DNA of 64,000 bases from Drechmeria coniospora (GCF_001625195.1 NC_054391.1:8508552-8572551); one strand, 5' to 3'. Counted from the first letter of the stretch, positions 12,393-25,041 are shown. Numbers and translations are program-made. The notes: generated by a model from the sequence alone, not told the origin.

Positions 12393-13699
12393 CGAGAGCG
12401 AGAATTGCGTCGACTTGGGCTCGGCCGGATCGGCGTCGTTGGCTTGATTGGAATGAAACTGACCGCAAGTACCGAGGCGTCGGCAGGTTGTCCAACGCCA
12501 GACAAGGCGGGTGCCAGGCCGATCAATATTGCTGTCTGCGCACTGAAATGGATTGACATCAGAGAGGTGCAGGGAAAGTTTGGAACGAAACTTCCCTCAC
12601 CAACGTCCAGGTGCTGCAGAGGACGACGGAGGGTCCACAGAATATCGTGACAAACAAACTGGGTCTAGCACAGCACTGTAGTCCGAGGCACCTCTCCGGT
12701 TCCAGGTGATCGAGCACTGCACCACCTTCGTTGCGCTGCACTAATGGGGTACCTCGTAGGGACCCCAGTAGCTTACGTCGCTTTGCTACCCGCTGAGAGT
12801 CCAGGAATACAGCACACCGTTTGGTCAACTGGTAGCTCTCTTGCACCTTTCCACCACCCATGGTCGTCCACCCACCACCGTCCACCCATCACCTCGAACA
12901 TTTCATTTCCACTGGCCATCTGGAGCTCGGTACGAAAGTCGGAACTGGAGAATGGAAACGGCCCTTTACCGGCTCCCACGATACTCAACCAACGCAAAGC
13001 AGCATAACCATGTTTTATGCAATGGATTTGCCAATCCTATTCCCAAGTCCTGCCAGTAATCCGATCATGCTATGTACACCTTTTCGGCCTTGCTCGCTCG
13101 GATATCCAGGAGTCCAGCCATAACGGCCGCGTCGTGAGCCATCACCACGCTGGAGCCTCAAAAACCAGACACCCATCGAAAGGAGGCCTGGCATTGTAGG
13201 GGCAGCTCCGACATCGTGAACCACCGACCACGACGTCCCCCGCCACAACAAGGGAGCTCGGTTTGTACCAAAAGCCAGGCCCTCGGCAACCAACTCCGAC
13301 GTGCCATTCCCGTAACGACCTCCCCACCTTGAGACAAGGACTCCGAGCGCCATGAGTAAAACGAATAAGACGATTCCATGCTGAAATACTTGAAAAAGTC
13401 GACAAATGCAGGTGCGAACTGCCAGAGATCAGACGCGAAGAATGTCGAGAGCGGCGCCAACGCATGCCATTCCGCCATGGCCGAAGATCGCTCGACAGCA
13501 TTCCGCGTGCGCCGCAGAATGGAAGACGAACGAGTGAGCAGGCACGCCTCGATTCATGGCCGCCCGAGACCAAGGTGACGGGCACAATCAATCCAACCGG
13601 GAGTCGTGACATCCTGGAGGCTGTCAAGCTTGTTTGTAATGTAAGAATAATGTGAGTGCGGAATGGATGGGTCGACGCGTGTTGCTAGTGCCGTGGCTA
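12393..13699. other. Intergenic between THO3 5' end and cyclin 3' end
   Basis: This holds the promoter of the minus-strand THO3-like gene and the 3' flank of the minus-strand cyclin gene. Small open frames occur on both strands without recognisable protein character. No repeat stands out. Confidence 0.5.
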
Positions 13700-15378
13700 T
13701 CACGAAATTTGGTCGAGGGAAAGATCCGTGTCGGTGATGCCGAACAGGGGCGCGTTCTTCTTGGCCCATTGTCGAGCGAGGATCGAGGCTGAGAATCGTT
13801 AGCGAGCCGCAGGTCGGCACCGGACGGGGGGGCAGGAGGCGTACCCTTGAGAAACTTTTTGCTCGCGTACTTCTTGAAGAATGCCTCGTGCACGACCGGG
13901 CGTGCGAGGTAGTCGACCATGAGCTCGACGACGGGCTCGATCTCCTCTTCCGTGTATCCGGCGTAGTGGGCGAGCGTTCTGTCCTGCAGCGGAATGTTAG
14001 CCAAACGCCGTGCTCGTCAGGCGGCGCTCGTCCTCACCCATTCGCCGCGGTCCAACATCAGTCGGGCAAGATACATGGCGGCGGCGGCCGAGTGGCTTGG
14101 CCGATACGCCATGAAGCGATGGTCCAGGAGGCTTATTTCCATCAGGTACTTGCCGATGGTTCGAGACTGGATGTCATAGTTATCCGCCTTCGAAACACGG
14201 CGCAGGAAGTTCATGGGGTTCGGATAGCTCAGGTCATAGTTGAGGGTGGTGAGGAGAAATCGCTCGGCCTCGAGGATCTCGGCCTCGCTGAAGCCGTCGT
14301 CGGTGATGCGCTTGAAGTTTTCGACATGGGGCGACAGAACTTCCTCGTACTTGGAAGCGATGAACATGGCCGTGATGCCGACGAGCTGGAGGCGGTCAAG
14401 CTGCACCACCTTCTCGGACAGAAACCGATCGATGATGTTGACGGCGAGGAAGAGCGTTTCGGGCAACAGATGAAAGCGGGTGTGAACCTCGATGAGCCAG
14501 TCGACGAGGATGCCGCGCGTCCTCCACTCCAGGTCGTCCTGATGAGACATGTACTGCGGGTTGGGGATCGATTTGACTTCGAGGTCGTGGAGGTACTCGA
14601 AAATCTCGTTGGCGTACTCGGCAACCATCAGAGGGTCGTCGAGGTCCTCTTGGTCGAGATCCTTGAGGTCATCCTCGAGGCTCGTTGCACACTTGGCATC
14701 GTCAACCTTGGGCGCCGCCACCGCCGCCGCCTTGACCTTCTCCTCGACCCTGACCTCGGGTCGGCCTCGCTTTTCCTCGGCAGCTGTGTGGACCTTTTTG
14801 CGAAGCGGCTCGGCTTCCTCCACGGCCGTCTCGTCCTTGGCGACGGCAGCCGACGCGGCGGCGGCGACCTTTCGCTTGGGTGCCGCGATGCCGCCGGCGC
14901 CCGACCCGGCCCTCTTGCTGTCCGCCGCCGCATTGGCAGGCTTGCTGCCCAAGGGCGCGCGGCTCGTCGGCCGCACCGTGTTCTTCTGGACGCCCGTGGG
15001 GTGAGCTGCCTTGGAGACCAGGCCGGGCTTGCCGGCGGGCTTCTTGCCGTCAATCACGTCGACCTTGCCGACGTTGCTGACATCGCCGAGAGCGGCACGC
15101 TTCCGCGGGCCGCCGACGTTGTGGGCCGACTTCTTCGGTTGCAGAGCACCCTTGGTGGGCATGGCCATCTCGTCGGCGTTGAGAGCGGCGGCCGCCTTGG
15201 CTCGGGTCATACGCGTCGAGCTGTTTTCGTCGTTCTCGTTGGACACGAGACGATGACGTGCAGGTCGAGTCCCCTGGCGGACGACGAGTCAGCGGCCGAC
15301 GACGAGACGGGAGGGACAGGAGGGAGGAGCAAGGTCTGAGCCTGGCAGGCCGAGCGGCGGCAGACGTACAGGAGCCAT
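13700..15378 (-). CDS. G2/mitotic B-type cyclin
   Basis: B-type cyclin, the regulatory subunit that activates the mitotic CDK (Cdc2/Cdk1); 490 aa. Exons: 15378-15370 (only 9 nt, Met-Ala-Pro), 15273-14038, 13983-13845 and 13788-13700. The N-terminal third is disordered and basic, with a destruction box R-A-A-L-G-D-V-S-N at residues 62-70 and several Lys-rich patches, as expected for APC/C-dependent degradation. The two cyclin folds follow; the first carries the cyclin-box signature around RTRGILVDWLIEVHTRF and FIASKYEE, the second begins near LNYDLSYPNPMNFLRR. The start was chosen by splicing a tiny first exon onto GTRPARHRLVSNENDEN, which matches the arrangement I recall for filamentous-fungal cyclin B (NimE type). 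Without it the long frame would begin with a GTG. The gene is divergent from uL2m. Confidence 0.95.
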
Positions 15379-17474
15379 TGGAAAATCCAGCGGAGGTGAC
15401 TAGGTCATATACTGCCAGAGGCCGGGCTGCAGCGCAGGAAGTCAGTGGACAACGCGTCTCGATTGAACGGACGAGAGGGGATCGAGGAGGCAAAAGGCAG
15501 AGGCAGGAAACGGAAGCGAGCCAGAAGTCCGGACATATGAACGAAGAGAGGAATTGGGTACCTTACCTCTGGTTCAGAGACAGGTACGGGTGGCTGTCCA
15601 ACACAACAGCGCGGTTGGAATGTTGCGGTGGGCGAGTACGCCACGGGGACAAGGCTGTAATATCGTGTTATAAAAGCTGGCCGGGAGTCAACGAGTCGCT
15701 CGGAGCGTGACGGCGGACATTGATGGTGGATGAGGGTGGTGCGGCGAGCAACGACGGGCGGAGAAGCGAGGTGTTTACGTCCAGGAAGACGGTCGTGAAG
15801 GCGGACAGGATGTGTTTTGAGGAGCGGAGCTGACGGGTTGGTCGAAGCGTGCAGTGGCAGTGGGAGTGGGCCTGTCGCGGCTGCGGGTACGTACCTACCA
15901 GGCCAAGCTTGGCTTGCGGCGCGCCTCGCGAGTCGGTTGCCAGGCAAGGGCGAGAAGCCCCGGGGAAAAACCTCGGCAGCGAGCTCGTCCTCTGCTTCTG
16001 GTTGGATGAGCTTGTGTGCGTGCCATGCATCAGCGAACAATGAGGGTACGATGTGGTGGCCACGAATACGAGTGAGCACAAGCACGAAGACGGATATGCC
16101 CGGGCGATTGAGCGTGTGCCTCCCAAGGAATCCGGTGCCGTGGCTGGCCACCTGGTGGTACTTTCCGGCCAGGTAAGTAGGTCCAGCAATGGCATTGTTT
16201 GTTGACTTGGACGGATGAATCACTGTTTGGTAGGACGAATCTATCCGTGGTCCGCACATAGGGCTCGTCGTTGCGGCGTGATCCCTCCGGCAGCATCGAT
16301 GCCTCCTCAGAAGCAGAGAGGGAATTCTCGTTGCAACGGAATCGCAGGGCAAGTGAGTCGATGTCAGTTGGGCTGCACATCTCTACCGAAGTGAACACGT
16401 ACAGTACACCTACAGTACAATGCATTACGAAGCATTATTACGGAGTACAGTAAGTAGGTGTACATGTACGGAGTACAAGTACTTTGGTGTAGTTGTAGTT
16501 GTGCATGTAAGTACATGATATACGTACTGTAATACGGAGTACTACTGTAAGTACTCCGTACTAGGTAGGCAGTTGACTGTGCACTGCCAGACACCCACCA
16601 TTAATGCATAGCTGACCGTAAAGATGGTCTGGCATGGGCGAACAGTCGGGCTGGTAACGAGATGGGCGAGGAGCTAAAACGTAAGACTGCGGTCCAATAC
16701 TGCAGACGCATACCTCTCTCAGTACGTGTGCAATTGTAGGTAGCGCAAACTCAATCATCAGTCAGCGAGCGACGCACAAATCACAACGCGACGGCGACCT
16801 GGGGCATCGCGACCCCCGGTACGCACTAAGTACCTATACATGGATGGTGCTTCGTACCGCACCACGGGAATCCGCCGATGTCAACAGTGGCAACCGCAGG
16901 GCAACGGTGCTCTGATTGGCCATCTTGCTAGCTCCCTCTCGCGCTAGCCTCTATCTTTGGTTCGCGTGCCGTTGGCGCCTTCACGCTGTGAGAGTGAGAG
17001 GATACGAGGGATGGGATGAAGGGTGGAATCGCGAGCCAGACGAGAGGTGGGGCGACGGCACCGAGGAGCCACAACGTGGCTTGGCCCCTTGTGGCTTGAC
17101 ATGGCAGCTTCTTCGGGCAAACAGCTTCCGTGCTTCCGATGGAAATTTCCACGTCAGGAGACGATGTCGATTCTACAGTAGACAGTGCGGCACGGAGAAC
17201 GACGACAAACGACGGTACGACTAGGTACGAAGTTGCTGGTGACATTTGACAGGACCAGCATCGACAGCTGTGGCGGTTGTCGACTTTCGCATTGGCACTA
17301 GCGGCTGAGCGATTGGGATTTCTCGTGCGCATCGTCTCGAGCGTCGGCGAACGACCAGTCGATCGATGCCTGCGGACGATTGAGCTTCCGGACGGCCCAT
17401 AGCGACAGTTGCCAAACTACACGATCATACGCCGCCAACCTTGGCATAGTTTCTCGTCCTCGGACCCGGCCAAG
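15379..17474. other. Divergent promoter region, cyclin B / uL2m
   Basis: About 2.1 kb between the cyclin start (minus strand) and the uL2m start (plus strand), so it should hold both promoters and 5' leaders. TACGGAGTAC-type words cluster at 16395-16565, for example TACGGAGTAC at 16467-16476 and 16533-16542 and GTACTCCGTA at 16551-16560. Overlapping open frames on both strands show no family. Confidence 0.6.
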
Positions 17475-18786
17475 ATGCTCCAGCTTCGGATGTCCATGTC
17501 TGCGGTCGGCTCCGCCTTCCCGTCAGCGGTCCTCCGAAGCTTCCAGCCACCAGCTCTCCGCCATGCTGCTGCGTTGCGCGGCTTCGCCACCAGGAGATCG
17601 GATGGGGACTCCAAGGGGAGCAGCCTTGCGGGCGAAACGGTGGCTGCCCTGCGCGAAAACACGGGGTCCCAATCGGTGATGCTCCGAACCTACAAGCCAC
17701 GGACGCCCGGCGTGCGGCACCTGAGGCGGCCCGTCAACGATCATCTGTGGAAGGGACGGCCGTTTCTGCCGCTCACGATTCCGAAGAAGGGACACGGCAA
17801 GGGTGGAAGGAACGTGTACGGGCGCATCACGGTGAGACATCGCGGCGGCGGCGCGAAGCGGAGGATACGGACCGTCGACTTTGAGCGATGGCGGCCCGGA
17901 CCGCACCTGGTGGAGCGCATCGAATACGACCCGGGTCGGAGCGCGCACATCGCGCTCCTCACGGAAAAGGTGACGGGGCGGAAGTCGTACATTGTCGCGT
18001 CGGAGGGCTTGAGGGCCGGCGACGTGGTGCACAGTTACAGGTCAGGCATCCCGCAGGATCTCCTCGACAGCATGGGCGGCGTCATCGATGCCGGTATTCT
18101 GGCGGCGAAGACGGCTTTCCGGGGCAACTGCCTGCCGATGCACATGATTCCGGTGGGGACCCAGGTGTTCTGCGTCGGGTCGGCGGCGAAGCGCGGCGCC
18201 GTCTTCTGCCGCAGCGCGGGCACGTCGGCGACGATCGTGAACAAGAACGAGGAGACGCGGGATGACGGCACCCGCATCATGACGGGCAAGTACGTCGAGG
18301 TGCGGCTGCAGAGCGGCGAGGTGCGGCGGGTGAGCAAGAACGCCTGCGCCACCATCGGCGTCGCCAGCAACGTGCATCATCACTACCGCCAGCTGGGCAA
18401 GGCCGGGCGAAGCCGGTGGCTCAACATTCGACCCACGGTTCGCGGCGTGGCCATGAACAAGGGTACGTGAGAGAGGGCCGACGACGACCGAGCGGTGCGA
18501 GGTCACGGTTTGTCATCATGCTAACGACGGACTGAACACAGTGGATCACCCTCACGGCGGCGGCCGCGGCAAGTCCAAGAGCAACCGACACCCCGTCACC
18601 CCATGGGGCCGACCTGTACGTCCTCTCTCCTCGGGCAACGACGCGGATGGGAGCATGCGCTGACAGGATGATTAGACCAAGAGCGGCTACAAGACGCGCC
18701 GGACGCACAACGTCAACAAGTGGGTTGTGACGCCGCGCGTGCGCAATCACGGCAAGCGGAGAGACAAGAGATCGTCGAAGGAGTAG
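17475..18786 (+). CDS. Mitochondrial large-subunit ribosomal protein uL2m (RML2 type)
   Basis: Structural protein of the mitochondrial large ribosomal subunit, near the peptidyl-transferase centre; 390 aa. Exons: 17475-18462, 18542-18615 and 18676-18786. Residues 1-45 form an Arg-rich, acid-free presequence ([13 protein letters not shown]...RGFATRRS) suited to mitochondrial import. The L2 fold follows ([20 protein letters not shown], then [14 protein letters not shown], then [17 protein letters not shown]). The family hallmark VDHPHGGG sits across the first splice junction and is created only when the 79-bp intron is removed. The basic tail is [15 protein letters not shown]. The frame is open upstream to 17409, but no ATG occurs there, so the ATG at 17475 is taken as the start. 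Confidence 0.95.
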
Positions 18787-21700
18787 GTGGGAGAAGGCAT
18801 GGACCGACGGACAAAAGCCGGCCGGGCCTATGCTGCGAATGGACGGCCTGCCCTGCCGGACCACTCGCTTGCCTTGCCGCTTTCCTGCCCACCCACCTAC
18901 CGGGTGCCAACAATGTATGTACAAACTAGAAACAAAATGATTCGCGAGTGCGCCTGCATTCAAAGCCGAGGCGCAGCCATGGGCGCGTGCAACGTCTGCC
19001 GTTTGTCATCACCTTGGGGCGAGGTGCTGGTCCGCTGCATTAGCGCCGGACTCGGTCCGCAGGGTGGCTGTTGAGGGCCGTGGCCGGTGAGACGCGCAGC
19101 GGATACGGGTATGTGCGAGGATATTTTGCCAGGCCGGGGACAAAGGAGATGGCGAGGCAGGGAGACGCGGTGCATCGGACATGGGCGCATCATGGCATCA
19201 CAATCACAAGTCATCGGACGGCTGGGGCGCACTGTTTCCCGCTCGGCCCGTGGAATGGTGTGGCGACAAAGAAGGCGTAGTACGGAGTAATTACAACACA
19301 GAGTGATCACTCTGGCCATTTCTACCCACCGCAATCGAAGTGAATAAATAATAATAGCACGGAGTAGGGGAATCAAAATCATACCAAGGGAGTACTGCGT
19401 ACTATTACTTGAAGTACGTTGTATTCCCATACTGCACAATACAGTTCTTGCGGTTATTCCTTCATGTTCGGAGTACGTACAAGAAGGTACATGAACTACT
19501 ATTAATAATGGCTGCTCCGCACTCTGAACTCCGCACTGTACAAAGATCTTACAAAGGTACTAAGGTGATTACTCCGTAGTAATACAAGTTACAAGTAAGT
19601 ACTCCGTACAACTACTGTACCTACGTACACTGTACTCCGTATACTGTAGTAGGTCTCGCTCAATGTACCTGAACCAAGCCCCAGTGACATGGACGCTGTC
19701 TGCGATTGCCCGACGGCTGGGCAATGAGCCAGGCATACCATGCCACGACCCCCAGTTCTATCCATATCCATGCGCAGGTAGGCAAGGTCACAAGGCGAGC
19801 ACGGGGCGCAACGAGGTGCTCTCTACTATCTGCGAGTGTAATACTCCGAGCATCCTCGTGCCTGCAAGTACCTGCAAGTACCAGTATTCTCATGGGGGTA
19901 CCGCAAAGGTGTACCGTACTGTATGGTAGTTGTAGTGTACCCGTACCTGTGCATAAGTCATGTAAGTGTGTGCGCGACTGTGCGAATCCTTAGAATTCTA
20001 GCAAGTACATGCGCTGTGCGGAGTACATGTATTAATTACATGTACTTGTACGGTTCGGGTACGGGGCACAAGAAAAACGAACGCACATTGATAAGTATGG
20101 AGCAAGTCCTCAAGTGTGCAGCTGTACGGAGTTCTCCGTACTTCATCCTCCATAATCTCCGTACATTAGTCGCCGTTACGCACGTGAGTACCAAGTACGG
20201 TGTGAAGGACGTTGCAGGGCGCCAACGCCGTTTCAGGCTCTGCGTAATAATATTGATATCCGAGTACTCCGTACCTACTCGGTACTAACTGCTAGGTACG
20301 GAGTACTGCACCTACTGTGCTGCGCAACACACTACGCCGTTGTGCCAGTCAGTGCCATGCCGCTTCTGATGGGGGGAGGGGGGGCCACTATTTCCCCTAT
20401 CGCGCTTCCACCTACAGTATGAACTGTACATTATTCATAGTTGTACATGTACGGAGTATGTACTATGCTGTACTGTACTTAAGTAGCGCACAAGTCCTCC
20501 GCACGAACCTGCCATGTGCGGTAAATTGTAATAATAATCACCACGAACCTATCAGCTAGGAACCCCACTGTGCCATCGCCCTCAGGTACATGTAATGCCC
20601 GGAGGCGCAATAATAGCTGCATGCCACTAGCCGCCAGTTGCATTTACAGTACTGAAAGGACTGCGTACAAGTATCAGGTACAACCACCACTGCTGTACCA
20701 CCACTGTAAGCAAGCACGTATTACCGCCCTCTCCTCCTGTTGGCTTGTGCATGCATTGCATCATGCATCCTGTCCAGCAGCCTGCGCCCCTACAAGTACC
20801 CCCCGCCTTCGGGAATGACGCGTACACATGCTTGTTGCAAAATAAAACCCTAAAAAAAGTACCTACAAATCTGGTCTAGGTAAGTCCACGTGTCGCGAAT
20901 TGCTCATGGACGGCAGGCAGTCCCTTCATTACGGGATGCGCTCTTGATTCTCTGCTGGTTCGAGCATGCGTCAACTAGTACTCGGAAGTCCGAGCATGCG
21001 CCGACGATGAATACAGCGTGTGCTGTCCGAACAAGAACAGACAGCTTGGCAAGGCAGCTAGCCAGACTTTAAACGGCCGGCCCTCATGGTGGGGCGCCTC
21101 GCCTTCAGCGCCTGAACCTCGCAGCGTTTCCAAGCCGAGCCAAGCCACCTCGGCCAGGGGGCCCCGACTATGTAGCTTTGCAGCTTAGTTTCGTCAACTG
21201 CGCCGCCTCACATCGTCTTTGCCGCCGTCACTGCCTCTCGCCGTGTCTCAAGGCTCCAACGCGAGGTCTTACTTAAGCATACGCTCGAGCTCGTACCCGT
21301 AAGCCATCTCCGATCATCTCGGAGTTTTTTTTTTCTCTTTCCGCACGTATATCCTGGCCCATCCTCCTCGCACTGCCTTGCGCCGGCTGCGAGTAACGTA
21401 TATCATCCATTCGATCTGGGCCTCAGGCAGGACTGTCATGATTCATTAGTTCCTGCCTCTGTCGAAAGCCCAAACTCGGTAGGACCACGACCGGTACGGT
21501 ACAGTTTCTCCGTTCTCCGTACTGGGGTTCTTCCATCCCCCCACGCCTCCCACCTCGAGGCCAACAACCAGCGTATCACTCTACGCATTCACTTCGTCTC
21601 CCCTTGCCGCCATCACCGTCTCCGGCCTTCATGACACCGTCGACCACGTGCCACATCCCTTGGATACGCTGAGAACCGAGAATAGTCCAGACGGAAGGCC

Positions 21701-21934
21701 AGACGCCGGCACCGATTCCCGCCGCCTGCTTCACACGTCCACCTCCCTCCCACTCCAACTCGCACCATCACCACCACCACCACCACCACTCCTCCACCTA
21801 CTCTTCCAACTACTCGTACTCCTACTACTACCACGACGACGACCATTACCACTGCTCCTCCGGTTTCGGGGGTCCTTCTCCCTCTTACTTCGCCCGTCGT
21901 GGCGGCTCTTCCTTCACGCCAATCTACGTAACGA
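18787..21934. other. Gene-poor 3.1 kb rich in GTAC palindromes
   Basis: No recognisable gene. From about 19270 to 20700 the sequence is AT-richer than its surroundings and dense in TACGGAGTA/TACTCCGTA words. From about 21200 to 21930 it becomes pyrimidine-rich with CCA/CAC runs (around 21765-21790), which fits the promoter and 5' leader of the PAP2 gene. A long plus-strand frame at 21648-22454 overlaps the PAP2 exon in a different frame and looks like a shadow. Confidence 0.6.
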
Positions 21935-23425
21935 ATGTCAAGCTATCAAAAAATGGCATACCCAGGCGACACGCAGAGTCAGCGTTTTTCAATGCGGCTC
22001 GTTGCTTCCTACGCCCTTGACTGGATCATCCTCGTCGTCATCGTCGTCGTCGGGGGCTTCCTCGGTCGAATTACGCCCAACAAGCGCCCCTTCTCGCTCG
22101 ACGACCCCAACATCTCGTTCGTCGCCCCCGTCTCCTCCCCCGTCGTCTCCCCCTCCACCTACCCGCCCGGATGCCCCTCGCAAAGCACGAGGAGAGCGAG
22201 CTAACGAAATCTGCTCTTCAGCTTCCCCTTCACTGAAAACCAGACGGTCCCGACCTGGCTCCTCGTCATCCTATGCGGGCTCGTCCCCGCCGTTCTCATC
22301 ATCATCATCTGCATCCTCCTCGTCCCCGGCGGTACCGTGCCCAAAAACACCCCCGGCTCCCTCGTCTGGAAGCGAAAGCTGTGGGAGCTGCATGTCGGCC
22401 TGCTCGGTCTGCTCATGGCCGTCGGCTCCTCCTTCTTCTTCATCTCCGGCATGAAGAACATGTGCGGCAAGCCTCGGCCCGACCTGCTCTCCCGCTGCCA
22501 ACCCGACATTGCCAACGCTTCGAGCTACCAAGTCGGCGGCTTCAGGGGCGAGTCGAACGCCTCCTTGCTCTACTCGGGCGACATCTGCACCCAGACGGAC
22601 AAGTACAAGCTCGACGACGGCTTCCGCAGCTACCCCAGCGGCCACGCCGCCGCCTCGGCCGCCGGCCTCATCTACCTCTCGCTCTTCCTCGCCAGCAAGT
22701 TCTCCGTGACGGTTCCCTTTGTCGTCCCCGGTCCGACCGACGCCTCGGCCCACGCCGCCTTCCCCTCGCGCATGCGCGGTGCCGTCGGTCCCGTTAGCGA
22801 TCCCTACGAGCGCGTCAGGGACGGCACGGACTATTCGACGCCCCTGAAGGCGGGTCCCGCCAACCGCAACGCCCGCTACAACACCAAGATCCAGTCCTTG
22901 CGTCGCCAGGCTGCCGCTCCACCCGTCTACCTCCTCGCCATCACCCTCGTCCCCTTCTGCCTCGCCATCTTCATCTCCGCCTCCCGCTGGTTCGACTTCC
23001 GCCACCACGGCTTCGACATCCTCTTTGGCTTCATCATCGGCACCGTCACCGCCATCTACAGCTTTCGCTACTACCACCTGCCCATCATGACCGGCGCCGG
23101 CTGGGCCTGGGGTCCTCGCAGCGACGACAGGGCATTCTGGGCCGGCGTCGGCCGTCTGGGCTACGTCGGCAGCAAGGAGGAGTTCGATGCGCGCGTCGAT
23201 GCCGAAGCCGTCGGTCGGCCTGATCTGGGCGAGTCCGGGGACGTCGACCCCTATCTGTCTCAAGACCACGCGTCGAGCATGAACTACCGAAGCGGCCCGC
23301 ACGCCTCTTCCTCGGTCGCCGGCACTCCCTCCCAGCGCCCGTCCTTTCAGGATGTCGAGCTTGCCAGGCTGGACCAACCACGGCGGCCCGTGGCCGCGCT
23401 GGGTCAGCCGATGCCTACCGGGTAG
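21935..23425 (+). CDS. PAP2-family lipid phosphate phosphatase (DPP1/LPP1 type)
   Basis: Membrane phosphatase expected to dephosphorylate phosphatidate, diacylglycerol pyrophosphate or lysophosphatidate; 461 aa in two exons, 21935-22116 and 22222-23425. The N-terminus has a hydrophobic segment (WIILVVIVVVGGFLG), a second follows the splice (LLVILCGLVPAVLIIIICILL), and four more occur later, giving about six membrane passes. All three PAP2 catalytic motifs are present: K-x6-R-P as KNMCGKPRPD, P-S-G-H as YPSGHAA, and S-R-x5-H-x3-D as SRWFDFRHHGFD. The C-terminal ~110 residues are hydrophilic and probably cytosolic. A segment of about 70 residues between PSGH and the third motif (residues ~230-300) is longer than usual for the family. 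The intron uses a GTTCGT donor, with a CTAAC branch 20 bp before the acceptor. Confidence 0.93.
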
Positions 23426-24028
23426 CTCTCGCGACCACGGCACGAACACTCACCCCCTCTCGTGATCTAAGCGCAAACTACCCCTCATTTTATTTTTGTC
23501 CTCCTTTGCTTGGATGTGACAGTGCACACTCGTCTCGGTGTAGGGTTCATGGGTGGAAATCTGTGCATATCTTGCTTGTCGATTTGAACGGAAGAAAGAA
23601 GGGTGAGAGCAACGAATAGGATACCAGGATTAGGTTGGATAATGCACAGGATACATACTATTGGTCATGGCACCGTTGTGGGCGACGCAATGAATGTCTC
23701 TGCGGCGACGAGAGGTGATGAGAATCAATACAGTAGTCGGCTCCATGGTAGATGACTTGAGCCCGAGGTGCCCCTGCTGTTGCGAGCAATCACGTCTTGG
23801 CACCCGCCCATCCCATCACGAGGGCTCGGTCGTCTACCCGATTCAGATGCTCTTGCATTCCGTTCCATTCCATTCCATTCATTTCAGGTCATTCTTGCCA
23901 CAACGCCATCCAACCTCGGAGAACCTCGCATTTTGTACCCATCCATGAGCGGTATAGACAAAATGGCCAGCCAGGAGAGCGAGCCAGACGTAGAAGTAGC
24001 GGCTTCGGGCAGCAGGGCGTCACGGCCA
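23426..24028. other. Shared 3' flank of convergent PAP2 and CK2-beta genes
   Basis: About 600 bp lie between two converging stop codons. There are no open frames of interest; a short CATTC run (CCATTCCATTCCATTC) lies near 23862. It probably holds both 3' UTRs. Confidence 0.6.
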
Positions 24029-25041
24029 CTAGTTGCCGACGGGGACAACTGCCTGGCCCTCGACGCCCTCAAACTCGACGTCCTCCTCGTCTTCCTCCTC
24101 GTCTTCTTCCTCCTCGCCGACACCATTCTCCTCGCGGAAGCCCGTCTCGACACCCAGCTTGCGGAGCCGCCTGCGCATCTCGTCGCGCTTCGCGCTCTGC
24201 CAACGCACCAGGGTGGCGGCCGCGTGGACCTTGAAGCCGTAGACGCGCGGAATGTAGCGCTCCACGCTCTTGGGGGGGATGAGGGTCGGGTAGACCTGGA
24301 AGAGGATGTTGTGGAACGAGGTGCCAAAGTAGGCACCATCAATGGAGGCGTGCCGCGACGACTTTGGGTTGTACATGTCCTCGCAGCGCGCGCAGTAGAG
24401 CTTGGCCGCCTTCAGGTTCGGCACATCGGAGAGACCCATGGGAAGGAGGGGATGTGACCGGCAGTCGACACGAGGGCATTTGCCAAACTCGGCTTTCTTG
24501 TACTTGTCAAGCTGTTGAAGGTTGTTAGCGAGCGCCGCAAGATGATGTGATGGCAAAAAAGGAAGGGGACGTGCCATCTTGGTCAAACCCCGGGTGGTGA
24601 CGATGTAGCGGGCGTGCACGAGGCCGTACAGATGCCGCGCCGACTTCTCGATGGTCTCGCGCATCTCATCGTCGCAGTCGAGGTCGAACACGTCCGTGAC
24701 GAGGTCTAGAGCATACTGGTAATACTGTACCTCCGTGTTCAAGCCCGTCAAGTTGAACCGGTCCGTCAGGTAGTCCTCGTCGATTTCGCAAAAGTACTCG
24801 TTGCCCCTCGACGAGATGAACTGCAGTCCGCCTCCGGCGTCAGCGTCCACGGCTCATCCTCCATTGCCCACGTCCACGGCTAGCCTCCAAGTTCCCCGGA
24901 TGGACCTCGCCCAGGGCATGCCCATCAAGGGCAGGGGGCATTGCTGCTTCTGTCGGCCAAATGCACGGGTTGAGGAGAACTCACCCAGTCTCGCCAATAG
25001 CTCGTGTAGTCGCTGTCCGACTCGCTGACGTAGTCCTCCAT
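24029..25041 (-). CDS. CKB1: Casein kinase II regulatory (beta) subunit
   Basis: Regulatory subunit of protein kinase CK2; dimerises and docks the catalytic subunits. 261 aa in three exons: 25041-24985, 24820-24575 and 24511-24029. Exon 1 (MEDYVSESDSDYTSYWRDW) joins directly to FISSRGNEYFCEIDE, the most conserved stretch of the family. An acidic loop (DLDCDDEMRETIE) follows. The zinc-binding module has four Cys (CPRVDC, then LYCARC), with PLLPMGLSDVP between them, and the dimer region continues to FKVHAAATLVRWQ. The tail from ~residue 235 is strongly acidic (EEEEDEEEDEED). Intron 2 (24574-24512) must start with GC, not GT, to give the conserved TTRGLTKM-LDKYKKAEFG junction. Without splicing, about 21 foreign residues interrupt the domain. 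CKB1 versus CKB2 paralogue is a best guess from the complete zinc module. Confidence 0.95.
24512..24574 (-). other. GC-AG intron in the CK2-beta gene
   Basis: On the minus strand the exon ends AAG-ATG and the intron begins GCACGT; it ends CAACAG after a CTAAC branch sequence. Phase 0 joining restores a junction conserved across CK2 beta subunits. No GT donor nearby gives the right frame. Confidence 0.85.

Noticed and set aside
13888..15339. 483-aa plus-strand open frame across the cyclin gene
   Set aside because: Exactly antisense to the cyclin B exons, which have a known fold and splice sites; GC-rich third positions keep the opposite strand open.
22271..23449. 392-aa minus-strand open frame across the PAP2 gene
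   Set aside because: Antisense shadow; the plus strand carries all three PAP2 motifs.
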